From assembly GCA_023259015.1 (NCBI GenBank), contig JAHFRC010000007.1:1-44676 (forward strand): 44,676 bases of DNA. Direction: 5' to 3'. Positions 11,175-20,084 of this stretch are shown piece after piece. Below the pieces are notes generated by a model that saw nothing but the letters and a program-made list of their open reading frames with translations, did not search any database and had not been told where the DNA came from. A program made the translations under genes and the position numbers. The stretch's first letter is position 1, and every line of letters starts with the position of its first letter. Source of the stretch: Nitrosomonadales bacterium. GTDB lineage: Bacteria; Pseudomonadota; Gammaproteobacteria; Burkholderiales; Gallionellaceae.

Positions 11175-11438
11175 CCTGTCAACGATAACGTATCCGTTGC
11201 GGGTGCGCTTAAGGGTCATTTCTTGGCAGCTTGGCGAAATGGCTGATTTTGTGCCACGCATAAATGAAGTTGTTCGAGTGCAATAAACAACACATAACAA
11301 TGAAGCATATAATGCGCGCATGGCGCTAGTAGTTTCTTCAGTCAGAGGGCTGATGGCCCTACCAGCCGGGATCAGAAGTGGGCTTTTAGAGGCGCCCGTA
11401 GAATTGGGTTAATTTGGCATAACTTTAAGGAGAGCAGC

Positions 11439-11747
11439 ATGATGAATATCAATGTATCGACATCCGGGCCGGTAGCAACCATGCACATGACCGGGCGGTT
11501 TGATTTTAACGCGCACCGTGCCTTCAAGGAGGCATACGATCCGCTGTTGCAGCAAAAAGGGGTTTCCAGCATAGATATCAACCTGTCCGGCGTGGAATAT
11601 ATGGATAGCTCGGCATTGGGAATGCTGTTGTTGTTGCGGGAACGCTCGGAGACAGAGGGCAAGGCTGTCGTGCTGGTGCGCCCAAACAATACCCTGATGC
11701 AGATTCTCGATATTGCCAACTTCAAGAAACTGTTTACCATCCGCTGA
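11439..11747 (+). CDS. STAS-domain anti-anti-sigma factor, HsbA-like
   Basis: 102 residues, a single STAS domain. The phosphorylatable site is in YMDSSALGMLLLLRE (Ser57/Ser58 after Asp56), as in SpoIIAA and HsbA. In the partner-switch scheme the unphosphorylated form binds a kinase or anti-sigma partner and is reset by a PP2C phosphatase. The start ATG 11439 has AAGGAG at 11427-11432 with a six-base spacer. The next gene encodes phosphatase and kinase domains in one chain, the same arrangement as Pseudomonas hsbR/hsbA, where HsbA binds FlgM or HsbD. The family call is firm; HsbA equivalence is inferred from context. Confidence 0.88.
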   Translation: MMNINVSTSGPVATMHMTGRFDFNAHRAFKEAYDPLLQQKGVSSIDINLSGVEYMDSSALGMLLLLRERSETEGKAVVLVRPNNTLMQILDIANFKKLFTIR

Positions 11748-11760
11748 GTTTTCAAAGCAC

Positions 11761-13542
11761 GTGAATCTTGTCGCCGACCCGATGCCGGCTATGGCAAAGT
11801 GCCTGAGTATCCTGGTTGTGGATGACGCGCCGGAAAACATCCTGGTGCTGTCCACCATGCTGCATAAAATGGGGCACACAGTCGTGTCGGCGCGCAGCGG
11901 TGAAGAAGCGCTGGGCATGTTCTTGCAGCAGCGGCCGGATTTAGTCCTGATGGATGTCCTGATGCCCGGCATCGGCGGCTACGAAACGGTGCGTGAAATG
12001 CGCCGCATCGCCGTGGAATGGTTTCCCATAATCTTTACTACCATTGCGGGAAAGTCGGATGATATTGTACACGGCATCGAGGCCGGGGGCGACGAATACC
12101 TGATCAAGCCAATTGATTTCAAGATATTGCAGGCTAAGATCAATTCCCTGTACGAGCGCTTGCGTCTTGGCCGGCAGATCGCCGAGCAAAACCAGTTGCT
12201 GCAGGATTACCATGCGCGCAACGAGGAAGATCAGCGTATCGCGCTTGGGTACATGCAGCAATTGATAGCGTTGGACAAGCTGCATGATCCCGCAGTGCAG
12301 TTTTACCTGAAATCCGCCGAAAATTTCTGCGGCGACCTGATCGCGGTGGCACGCACCCCTGGCGGACAATTGCATGCAATGCTGGCGGATAGCACGGGGC
12401 ATGGTTTGTCTGCCGCACTTGCCGGGATGCCTGCGATACAAACGTTCTATTCCATGGTGGAGAAGGGTTTTGATATCTCAGCCGTCGCCAGGGAAATGAA
12501 CATCAAGGTGCGGCATTCCCTCACGGTCAGCCATTTTGTCGCGGCCATCCTGGTTTCCATCGACCCGGTTATCCGGATGATTAAAGTCTGGAACGGTGGC
12601 TGCCCTTCAGCAGTGATGTTGAATGCCGAAGGGCGTGAGGTTTGCCGGTTCAACTCCCGTCATCTTGCCTTGGGTATTTTGCCGGCGGAGCAATTCGATG
12701 CCACGGTGGAGCACTACTCTTGTAACAATGATGATTGCAGCCTGCTCATGTTTTCCAAAGGCGTGGTCGAACTCGAGAATCGGAGCGGCAAACAGTTTGG
12801 CCTGGAGCGGCTATTGCGTGCAGCGCGTTCTTCTGCACCGCCTGACCGCTGGCACAGCGTGAAGGCGGCTATCGAAGAATTTTCCGCCGGCAAGGTGTCT
12901 GTACATGATGACATTGCAATCATGATGGTGCAGTGCGAAAAGGTGCAGGAGCAAGAACTGGAACTGGAGCAAGCGCAAGAACAAGTTCAAGGGCAGGCTC
13001 AAGGGCAAACTTCATGGCAATTTTCGCTCAGCTTATCCATGCCGCAAATTAAAAGTATGGATGTGGTGCCCCTGTTGCTGGAAGTGATTAACCAAATTGA
13101 AAACGATAGCAAGCGCAAGGGTGAGATATTCCTGATCTTGTCAGAATTGTTCAACAACGCAATGGATCATGGTTTGCTGAAACTGGATTCAACCATGAAG
13201 CACCATCCGGATGGCATGGATAACTACTTCGACGAGCGCGCCAGGCGCTTGGCCAGTGCACAATTTGGAAAAATAGACATAAACCTGGAAAAAATAGAGT
13301 ATGCCGGGGATGGTGCACAACTGAAAATCCGCGTGCGTGACAGCGGCGATGGCTTCGATTGCCAGCGCATGGGAAAGCTGCCTGCAACCGAGACCCAGCG
13401 GCATGGACGGGGAATCGCATTGCTGCATAACCTGTGCAGCTTCGTGCAATTCATTGGTAATGGCTCAGAGGTGCTGGTTTACTTCAATCTTTCTTCCTCG
13501 GCTGTTTCAAACACACAAACCGAATCAGCCAGCCAGGGCTGA
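11761..13542 (+). CDS. Receiver-PP2C phosphatase-HATPase regulator, HsbR-like
   Basis: About 593 residues from GTG 11761. Receiver domain about 15-130 with phospho-acceptor Asp65 (LVLMDVLMPG), then a helical linker. The SpoIIE/RsbU-type PP2C domain spans about 180-390 (LADSTGHGLSAALAG). A Gln/Glu-rich spacer (about 394-418) follows. The C-terminal RsbW-like HATPase kinase domain carries its N box in ELFNNAMDHG near 461. One protein can thus phosphorylate and dephosphorylate the STAS partner encoded 13 bases upstream, with the receiver setting the balance. The start is uncertain: GTG 11761, ATG 11782 and ATG 11791 are in frame and none has a strong ribosome site. The cognate histidine phosphotransfer protein is not in the window. 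Confidence 0.88.
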   Translation: MNLVADPMPAMAKCLSILVVDDAPENILVLSTMLHKMGHTVVSARSGEEALGMFLQQRPDLVLMDVLMPGIGGYETVREMRRIAVEWFPIIFTTIAGKSDDIVHGIEAGGDEYLIKPIDFKILQAKINSLYERLRLGRQIAEQNQLLQDYHARNEEDQRIALGYMQQLIALDKLHDPAVQFYLKSAENFCGDLIAVARTPGGQLHAMLADSTGHGLSAALAGMPAIQTFYSMVEKGFDISAVAREMNIKVRHSLTVSHFVAAILVSIDPVIRMIKVWNGGCPSAVMLNAEGREVCRFNSRHLALGILPAEQFDATVEHYSCNNDDCSLLMFSKGVVELENRSGKQFGLERLLRAARSSAPPDRWHSVKAAIEEFSAGKVSVHDDIAIMMVQCEKVQEQELELEQAQEQVQGQAQGQTSWQFSLSLSMPQIKSMDVVPLLLEVINQIENDSKRKGEIFLILSELFNNAMDHGLLKLDSTMKHHPDGMDNYFDERARRLASAQFGKIDINLEKIEYAGDGAQLKIRVRDSGDGFDCQRMGKLPATETQRHGRGIALLHNLCSFVQFIGNGSEVLVYFNLSSSAVSNTQTESASQG

Positions 13543-13737
13543 ATTTTCCAATCAGGGCAATTACACCGGAAAAACAGCCCTGTTTGCTGCATTGTTTTCC
13601 CCTTATTTGTTGATAATTGCCATGACAACCGCCCCATCACGATAGGGATAGGCCCTCTAGTGAAAGAAGGACGGTTGCGGCAGTTCCCGCAGGCTGGCTG
13701 AAAGCCAGTTAATGTGTCGCTGCCGCAAGAGTGAATC

Positions 13738-14883
13738 ATGGCGGAAGATAGCGATCTCGAACGAACAGAACAGCCCTCGCAGCGGCGCCTTGACCAGGCG
13801 CGCGAAGAGGGGCAGGTAGCGCGTTCGCGCGAGTTATCCACTTTTGCCGTATTGTGGGCGGGCGGCGCCGGGTTGTGGGTTATGGGGTCTGCGCTGTATA
13901 CGCAGTTGACCAAGCTGTTGCATGACGGCCTTACCCTGGATACTAAGCTGGCATTTCATACCGATTTGCTGTTGCCGCGCTTGTATACCCTGTCGATGGA
14001 AACTCTGGTGGCGTTCTTGCCGTTCCTGCTGTTGCTGCTTGCCACTGCGGCGCTATCTCCGTTATTGCTCAACGGCTGGTTGTTCAGCCTGAGGCCGCTA
14101 ATTCCCAATTTTTCAAAACTCAATCCGGCAGCCGGCATCGGCCGCATGTTCTCGACCCATGGATTGGTTGAGCTGGCCAAAGCTATCGGCAAATCTCTGG
14201 TAGTGGGAGGTGTGGGTGCGTGGGCGATCTGGCATAACAAGGATGCGGTGATGTTGCTGGTGACGCAACCGGCAGCCGTTTCCATACCGCATCTTGGATA
14301 TCTGATGTGGATGAGTTTCGCCGCCATCATGGGCGGCATGTTGCTGATTGTGGCGGTGGATGTGCCGTTCCAGTTATGGGATCACAACAGCAAGCTGAAG
14401 ATGACCAAGGAAGAAGTGCGCCAGGAGGCAAAAGAATCCGAGGGCGATCCGCAGGTCAAGGGCCGCATCCGCAGCATGCAGCGTGAAATGGCGCGCCGCC
14501 GCATGATGGCAGAAATCCCGACTGCTGATGTGGTGGTGACCAACCCGACACACTACTCCGTGGCTTTGCGTTATAGCGAGGGGGGCATGAAGGCTCCTGT
14601 GGTGGTGGCCAAGGGTTCTCATTTGCTCGCCGCGCGTATCAAGGAAATCGCCATCGCGAATAATGTGCCTATCCTCGAAGCACCGCCGCTGGCGCGCGCC
14701 CTGCACAAGCATACCGAACTGGGGCAGACCATACCGGAAGCGTTATATACCGCCGTGGCGGAAGTGCTGGCCTACGTCTACCAGTTGCGCCGTTACCGGC
14801 AAGGCGGCGCTGCCATGCCGGAGGAGCCGCGCGATTTGCCGGTACCGCCGCAGCTTGACCCGGCAACCAATGCAATTGCGTAA
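13738..14883 (+). CDS. flhB: Flagellar export apparatus protein FlhB
   Basis: 381 residues; inner-membrane component of the flagellar type III export gate and specificity switch. N-terminus DLERTEQPSQRRLDQAREEG is typical. Four hydrophobic segments lie near 35-52, 88-112, 145-175 and 185-210. The cytoplasmic domain has the self-cleavage site Asn269-Pro270-Thr-His (VVVTNPTHYSVALRY). A Pro-rich tail ends the protein. A 195-base gap separates it from the HsbR-like gene, with no promoter I can name. It starts the flagellar export and assembly-control block. Confidence 0.96.
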   Translation: MAEDSDLERTEQPSQRRLDQAREEGQVARSRELSTFAVLWAGGAGLWVMGSALYTQLTKLLHDGLTLDTKLAFHTDLLLPRLYTLSMETLVAFLPFLLLLLATAALSPLLLNGWLFSLRPLIPNFSKLNPAAGIGRMFSTHGLVELAKAIGKSLVVGGVGAWAIWHNKDAVMLLVTQPAAVSIPHLGYLMWMSFAAIMGGMLLIVAVDVPFQLWDHNSKLKMTKEEVRQEAKESEGDPQVKGRIRSMQREMARRRMMAEIPTADVVVTNPTHYSVALRYSEGGMKAPVVVAKGSHLLAARIKEIAIANNVPILEAPPLARALHKHTELGQTIPEALYTAVAEVLAYVYQLRRYRQGGAAMPEEPRDLPVPPQLDPATNAIA

Positions 14884-15207
14884 TGCACCCCCTTTCTGCC
14901 ATCTGCTTCTGTTTCCACATATTGCATCGTTACCACGCAGGAGCGTAATAAACACCGCCCTGATTCTGGGTGGGGCGTTCGGACAATGGCTTGGCAAGGG
15001 TTGCTTGTTTGCCTGTCCGGGAGGCCGGCAGTTTCATCAGTAACTACATCAGGCCGCCACACTCCGGAGTCTGCGTAACTGGCAAATAGAGGAATAAACC
15101 CCTCCTATTCGCCCCATCACTTGAACGCCAAATCCAGATAATAGGCATTACACAAGGGATCATTCGTGCTGGTTTGAGTGGCACAGGATTATGAAGTGAG
15201 GTGCATG
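14884..15207. other. Intergenic region flhB-flhA
   Basis: 324 bases without a credible gene. I looked for a sigma-54 site around TGGCTTGGCAAGGGTTGC (about 14989-15006), but neither GG/GC pair has the required spacing. No terminator-like GC hairpin with a T tract is evident. The length suggests flhA may have its own promoter. Confidence 0.4.
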
Positions 15208-17295
15208 ATGGATTTTCTATTGAAGATACAAGAATTGATCAAGCGCACCGGCTTGCGCACTCTGGCCGGGCCGGTACTGATCGTGATGATACTGGCGATG
15301 ATGGTTCTGCCCCTGCCGCCGATACTGCTCGATATCCTGTTCACTTTCAATATCGCGCTCGCCGTCATAGTGTTGCTGGTGAGCATGAATACCACCAAGA
15401 CGCTGGATTTCTCGGTGTTTCCAACGGTGCTGCTGATTACCACATTATTGCGCCTGTCGCTCAACGTGGCTTCTACCCGTGTGGTATTGCTGCAAGGCCA
15501 TACCGGACCGGCCGCCGCAGGTAAAGTGATCGAGTCATTCGGCCATTTCCTGGTGGGCGGTAATTACACCGTCGGCATCGTGGTGTTCGCCATCCTGGTG
15601 GTGATCAATTTTGTGGTCATCACCAAGGGCGCAGGGCGTATCGCCGAAGTGGGCGCGCGTTTTACTTTGGATGCGATGCCGGGCAAGCAAATGGCGATCG
15701 ACGCCGATCTCAATGCCGGCTTGATCGGCGAGGATGAGGCACGCCGCCGCCGCGCCAACATCGCGCAGGAGGCAGATTTTTACGGCTCCATGGATGGTGC
15801 CAGCAAGTTCGTGCGCGGCGACGCAGTGGCCGGCATCATGGTCATGCTGATCAACGTGGTCGGCGGGCTGATAATCGGAGTGGTGCAGCACAATATGGAT
15901 CTTGCCGCCGCCGCGCAAAACTACACTTTGCTGGCCATCGGCGACGGTCTGGTCGCGCAGATTCCCGCATTGGTGATCTCCACAGCGGCAGGTCTGGTGG
16001 TGAGCCGTGTGTCCACGGAAGAGAATGTCGGCGAGCAGATGGTGGGGCAGTTGTTCAACCAGCCGCAGGTGCTCATGTTGACTGCGGGCATCATCGGCAT
16101 GATGGGGTTGATTCCCGGCATGCCGCATCTTTCCTTCCTGCTGCTTGCTGCCGTGCTGGGCGGGCTGACTTATTTCATCCTGCGGCGTACCAGGCAAGTG
16201 GCCGAGAAACCTGAGGCTGCAGGCGTTGCTGCGCCGGCAGCAATGGAAGCGCCGGAAGCCAGCTGGGAAGATGTTTCACAAGTGGATGTGCTTGGGCTGG
16301 AAGTCGGCTATCGCCTCATCTCGCTGGTGGACAAGGCTCAGGATGGCGACCTGCTGCGCCGCATCAAGGGCATACGCAAGAAATTTACCCAAGACATCGG
16401 TTTTTTGCCGCCGGCAATACACATCCGCGACAATCTTGACCTGAAGCCGAATGCTTACCGTATTACCCTGAAGGGGGCGGAAATCGGCACGGGCGAGGCC
16501 TATCCCAATATGCTTCTGGCCATTAACCCGGGCAGTGTCAGCGGTGTGCTGCCAGGTATGCAGACGCGAGACCCGGCATTCGGGCTGGAGGCTGTGTGGG
16601 TGGAAACGACGATGCGCGACCAGGCGCAAGCGATGGGTTATACCGTGGTGGATGCAAGCACCGTCGTCGCTACGCACCTGAGCCATCTCATCCATACACA
16701 TGCCGCGGAACTGCTGGGACGCCAGGAGTTACAACAGTTGCTGGATCATCTCGCCAAGTCCGCGCCCAAGCTTACCGAGGACCTGATCCCCAAGCTGCTG
16801 CCCCTTGCCACGGTGCAGAAGGTTTTGCAAAACCTGCTTGACGAGGGTATGCACATACGCGACATGCGCACCATTCTTGAGTCGCTGGCGGAATATGCCG
16901 TGCAGACGCAGGATGCCTACCAGCTTACCGGTTTGGTGCGGGTAGCGCTGGGCCCTGCCATAGTGCAGCAGTTTTATCCGTCGGCCCAGGAATTGCAGGT
17001 TATCGGCATGAACAAGGAACTGGAATATATCCTGATGCAGGCCATGCAGGCAGGCGGCGGCGCCCAGGCCATCGAACCGGGGTTGGCCGACACGCTGTTG
17101 CGCGAAGCGCGCAATGCGGCACAGGCGCAGGAACAATTGGGCTTGCCCACAGTGTTGCTGGTGCCAGGACAGTTACGCGATTTGCTGGCGCGTTTCCTGA
17201 AGCGCGCATTGCCGCAACTCAAGGTTATTTCGCATGAAGAGGTGCCAGACTTCAAGGCAATACGGGTGACATCAATGGTTGGAGGGAGAGCATGA
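15208..17295 (+). CDS. flhA: Flagellar export gate protein FlhA
   Basis: 695 residues; forms the nonameric gate of the flagellar export apparatus. The N-terminal half has about eight membrane segments (GPVLIVMILAMMVLPLPP onward). It contains the FHIPEP-family loop GRIAEVGARFTLDAMPGKQM and ADLNAGLIGEDEARRRR. The C-terminal cytoplasmic domain begins near 340. I prefer ATG 15208 because GAGG at 15198-15201 is six bases upstream; ATG 15205 is the alternative, and GTG 15178 would add ten residues. Its stop overlaps the flhF start (ATGA). Confidence 0.96.
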   Translation: MDFLLKIQELIKRTGLRTLAGPVLIVMILAMMVLPLPPILLDILFTFNIALAVIVLLVSMNTTKTLDFSVFPTVLLITTLLRLSLNVASTRVVLLQGHTGPAAAGKVIESFGHFLVGGNYTVGIVVFAILVVINFVVITKGAGRIAEVGARFTLDAMPGKQMAIDADLNAGLIGEDEARRRRANIAQEADFYGSMDGASKFVRGDAVAGIMVMLINVVGGLIIGVVQHNMDLAAAAQNYTLLAIGDGLVAQIPALVISTAAGLVVSRVSTEENVGEQMVGQLFNQPQVLMLTAGIIGMMGLIPGMPHLSFLLLAAVLGGLTYFILRRTRQVAEKPEAAGVAAPAAMEAPEASWEDVSQVDVLGLEVGYRLISLVDKAQDGDLLRRIKGIRKKFTQDIGFLPPAIHIRDNLDLKPNAYRITLKGAEIGTGEAYPNMLLAINPGSVSGVLPGMQTRDPAFGLEAVWVETTMRDQAQAMGYTVVDASTVVATHLSHLIHTHAAELLGRQELQQLLDHLAKSAPKLTEDLIPKLLPLATVQKVLQNLLDEGMHIRDMRTILESLAEYAVQTQDAYQLTGLVRVALGPAIVQQFYPSAQELQVIGMNKELEYILMQAMQAGGGAQAIEPGLADTLLREARNAAQAQEQLGLPTVLLVPGQLRDLLARFLKRALPQLKVISHEEVPDFKAIRVTSMVGGRA

Positions 17296-18491
17296 GCATG
17301 AAAAAATTTGTTGCAAAAACATCACGCGAAGCATTGCAGAGGGTGCGTGCTGAATTGGGGCCGGATGCGGTTATACTGGCTAACCGGAAGTTGGATGACG
17401 GTGTCGAGATTACGGCTTTGTCCAATGACGAATTTGCCGGGTTGGCACAAGAATGCAAGACAGTGCCAGTTGGGCGGGCGCCGGCAGAACAGCCTGCTGT
17501 TGCGCAAAAACCTGTTCCACCCGCACCCACGCCAACCGTTGTTCTGGAGCAGCAAGGTATTCTCAGCGAGATAAAATCCATGCGTGACATGATGCAGGAG
17601 CAGGTTGCCTGCCTGTCGTGGTCTGATATGCAGCAGCGCGACCCGCAGCGCACGCGGATGCTGCGCGGCTTGATTAATGCAGGGTTCAGCCCGGCGCTGT
17701 CGCGCCAGTTGATCGACAACATGCCGGCAAATGCCGATTTTTCATGGGTGCGCAAGGCATTGGGGCGCAACCTGCACGTCGCCGGACAGGAAGAGGATAT
17801 CGTGACGCGCGGCGGAATATATGCGCTCATCGGCCCTACCGGTGTCGGCAAGACCACCACCACAGCCAAGCTGGCGGCACGCGCGGTAGTGCGCTACGGC
17901 GCCGACAAGGTGGCGCTGGTTACCACAGACAGTTACCGTATCGGCGCGCACGAACAGTTGCGTATTTATGGAAAGATACTCGGCGTGGCGGTACATGCGG
18001 TTCGCGATACCGATGACCTGCGCCTTACCTTGTCGGGGCTGAAACACAAGCACCTGGTGCTGATCGATACCATGGGCATGGGACAGAGGGACAAGCGTGT
18101 GGCTGCACAGACAGAGATGTTCAATGCAACCGGGGTGCAGCGCCTGTTGCTGCTTAATGCTACCAGCGGCGGCGATACACTGGATGATGTGGTGCGCATG
18201 TATCACGGTGCAGGTGTGGTGGGCTGCATTCCCACCAAACTGGACGAAGCGGCAACCCTGGGTGCGTTGCTGGATGTGGTTGTGCGGCACAAGCTGGTGT
18301 TGCATTACGTTACCAACGGGCAGCGCGTACCGGAGGACTTGCAGGAAGTGAACATGGAATATCTGCTGCACCGGGCATTCAAGGCGGCCGCCAAAACGGC
18401 GCCGTTTGTTCTGAAAGAAACGGAGTTTCCTGTATTGATGGCGGGTTTGGGCACGGTGGTCAGGGGAGAGCCATGCCGTTTGAACGCATAA
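17292..18491 (+). CDS. flhF: Flagellar SRP-type GTPase FlhF
   Basis: 399 residues; directs placement and number of flagella at the pole. Short basic N-terminus, a Pro/Ala-rich linker (about 60-85), then the NG domain. The G1 P-loop is GPTGVGKTTT (181-190), G2/G3 region TTDSYRIGAHEQ and DTMGMGQRD (259-267), and G4 TKLDE (315-319). The G3 motif reads DTMG rather than the common DTAG/DTVG. It starts in an ATGA overlap with flhA after a GGAGGGAG ribosome site and overlaps flhG by 19 bases, so the three are likely translated together. Confidence 0.95.
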   Translation: MSMKKFVAKTSREALQRVRAELGPDAVILANRKLDDGVEITALSNDEFAGLAQECKTVPVGRAPAEQPAVAQKPVPPAPTPTVVLEQQGILSEIKSMRDMMQEQVACLSWSDMQQRDPQRTRMLRGLINAGFSPALSRQLIDNMPANADFSWVRKALGRNLHVAGQEEDIVTRGGIYALIGPTGVGKTTTTAKLAARAVVRYGADKVALVTTDSYRIGAHEQLRIYGKILGVAVHAVRDTDDLRLTLSGLKHKHLVLIDTMGMGQRDKRVAAQTEMFNATGVQRLLLLNATSGGDTLDDVVRMYHGAGVVGCIPTKLDEAATLGALLDVVVRHKLVLHYVTNGQRVPEDLQEVNMEYLLHRAFKAAAKTAPFVLKETEFPVLMAGLGTVVRGEPCRLNA

Positions 18492-19363
18492 CCGACCAGG
18501 CTGAAGGGTTGCGCCGCCTCCTGGTGCGCTTTTCAACGCGCGTGGTCACGGTGGCTGCCGCGCGCGCCGGTTTGGGTGCGACCAGCGTGGTGGTGAACTT
18601 GGCTACGGCTTTGGCGCAGGCCGGCAAGGACGTGCTGGTGCTGGACGAGAATCTTTCGCACGACAATGTTTCGAATATGCTGGCATTAAAGCCGCGCTAT
18701 GATTTGCTGAGCGCCGTGCGGGGCGATAAATCGTGGCGCGACATCATGCTGCACGCGCGGCGCGGCGTGCGCATACTTCCGGTGGCGCGCGCCATCCAGA
18801 TGTTGCCGAAACTATCCGTGCCGGAGCGGGAGTGTTTGCTGGAATGCATGACGGAAGCGTCACGTAGCGCAGACGTGGTGCTGGTGGATGCGGCGGTATG
18901 CGAAAAGCGTTATATTTCTGCCAGCATAGCGCCCGACCAGCCCCTGTTGCTGGTGCTGAACCCGACCGCTTCAGCCATCACCGAAAGCTATGCCCTGATC
19001 AAGCGCATGTCCATCCAGGACGGGCGGCAAAGCTTCGAGATTGTGGTTAACAAGGCGCGCGATGAGCGGGAAGCGCGGGCCATATTTGGCAATGTTGCAC
19101 AGGTGGCGCGCCGCCATTTGAATGTGCGTGTAGAATATCTGGGCCATGTTCCGGTTGATAAAAAACTTAAGCGCGCGACACAATTATGCCGCCCGGTAGT
19201 CGAGGCATTCGCAACTGCACCGGCCGCGCTGGAGTTTGGTGAGCTGGGGCGCAACTTGATGTTGTTGCCCGCAGCCGGGGATAATGGGGCTGGAGGATTG
19301 CCTGATGTGGTGCAACGGTTGATACGGCAGGCATGTTCGCCGAATGTGGCGTGTGTAAACTAA
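18473..19363 (+). CDS. flhG: MinD/ParA-like flagellar number regulator FlhG/FleN, with degenerate Walker A
   Basis: 296 residues; the family limits flagellar number together with FlhF. Alignment by eye to FlhG shows VVTVAAARAGLGATSVVVNL where MinD-type ATPases have GGKGGVGKT. The signature Lys is Arg31, the second residue is Ala32 and the P-loop Lys is Ala36. Asp58 (VLVLDEN) and the Walker-B-like VVLVDAAV remain, without the usual following Gly. The later segment ITESYALIKRM matches the family's ITDAYALIK. The position between flhF and fliA confirms identity. ATP binding is doubtful. The stop overlaps fliA (TAATG). Confidence 0.88.
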   Translation: MPFERITDQAEGLRRLLVRFSTRVVTVAAARAGLGATSVVVNLATALAQAGKDVLVLDENLSHDNVSNMLALKPRYDLLSAVRGDKSWRDIMLHARRGVRILPVARAIQMLPKLSVPERECLLECMTEASRSADVVLVDAAVCEKRYISASIAPDQPLLLVLNPTASAITESYALIKRMSIQDGRQSFEIVVNKARDEREARAIFGNVAQVARRHLNVRVEYLGHVPVDKKLKRATQLCRPVVEAFATAPAALEFGELGRNLMLLPAAGDNGAGGLPDVVQRLIRQACSPNVACVN

Positions 19364-20082
19364 TGAACATTATGTACACAGCAAACGGGCTTGGCGACAA
19401 GGAACAGTGCATCAAGGAATATGCGCCGCTGGTAAAGCGTATTGCGCATCATTTGATGGCGCGGCTGCCCAGCAGCGTGCTGGTGGATGACATCATCCAG
19501 GCCGGCATGATTGGTCTGCTTGAGGCAGCCGGACGATATGATGAACTGCGCGGCGCGCAGTTCGAGACTTTTGCCGCCCAGCGCATCCGTGGTGCGATGC
19601 TGGACGAGCTGCGCCAGGCCGACTGGATGCCGCGTAGCGTCCGCAGGGATATGCGCCGCATCGAAGCGGCGATAAGCCAATTGCAGCAGCGCCTGGGTAA
19701 TCCCCCAGCCGAGTCTGAAATTGCCAAAGAGCTGGGTATACCGCTCGTGGAATACCAGCAGATGCTGTTTGAGTCGCGGGGCGCGCAACTGATGTATTAC
19801 GAGGATTTTTATGGTGAAGGCGACGAGGATTTCTTCGATCGCCATGATGTCGACAACGAAACTGATCCGCTTGGCCAGTTGCAGGATGAGCATTTCCGCG
19901 AGGCGCTGATAAAGGCCATAGATAACCTGCCGGAGCGCGAGCGCATGGTGATGGGCATGCATTACGAGCAGGAAATGAACTTGCGCGAGATCGGTGAAGT
20001 GATAGGTGTGAGCGAATCGCGCATATGCCAGTTGCACAGCCAGGCCGTAGCCCGCTTGCGCAGTTCGTTAAAAGGGTATTAA
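19363..20082 (+). CDS. fliA: Flagellar sigma factor FliA (sigma-28)
   Basis: 239 residues from ATG 19363, which overlaps the flhG stop; ATG 19372 is a close alternative. Directs RNA polymerase to late flagellar and chemotaxis promoters and is held by FlgM. Sigma region 2 (YAPLVKRIAHHLMARLPSS, then DDIIQAGMIGLLEA), region 3 (RSVRRDMRRIEAAISQLQQR) and region 4 (LPERERMVMGMHYEQEMN, then GVSESRICQLHSQAV) are all present. FlgM is not in this window. The HsbA-like protein upstream is a plausible regulator of its availability. Confidence 0.97.
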   Translation: MNIMYTANGLGDKEQCIKEYAPLVKRIAHHLMARLPSSVLVDDIIQAGMIGLLEAAGRYDELRGAQFETFAAQRIRGAMLDELRQADWMPRSVRRDMRRIEAAISQLQQRLGNPPAESEIAKELGIPLVEYQQMLFESRGAQLMYYEDFYGEGDEDFFDRHDVDNETDPLGQLQDEHFREALIKAIDNLPERERMVMGMHYEQEMNLREIGEVIGVSESRICQLHSQAVARLRSSLKGY

Positions 20083-20084
20083 TT

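Noticed and set aside
11346-11360. Hairpin AGGGC/GCCCT before the STAS gene as terminator or riboswitch
   Set aside because: The stem is only five base pairs with no T tract, and no known riboswitch core was recognised around it.
14989-15006. Sigma-54-like promoter TGGCTTGGCAAGGGTTGC before flhA
   Set aside because: Distances between GG and GC are two too short or three too long for the strict -24/-12 spacing.
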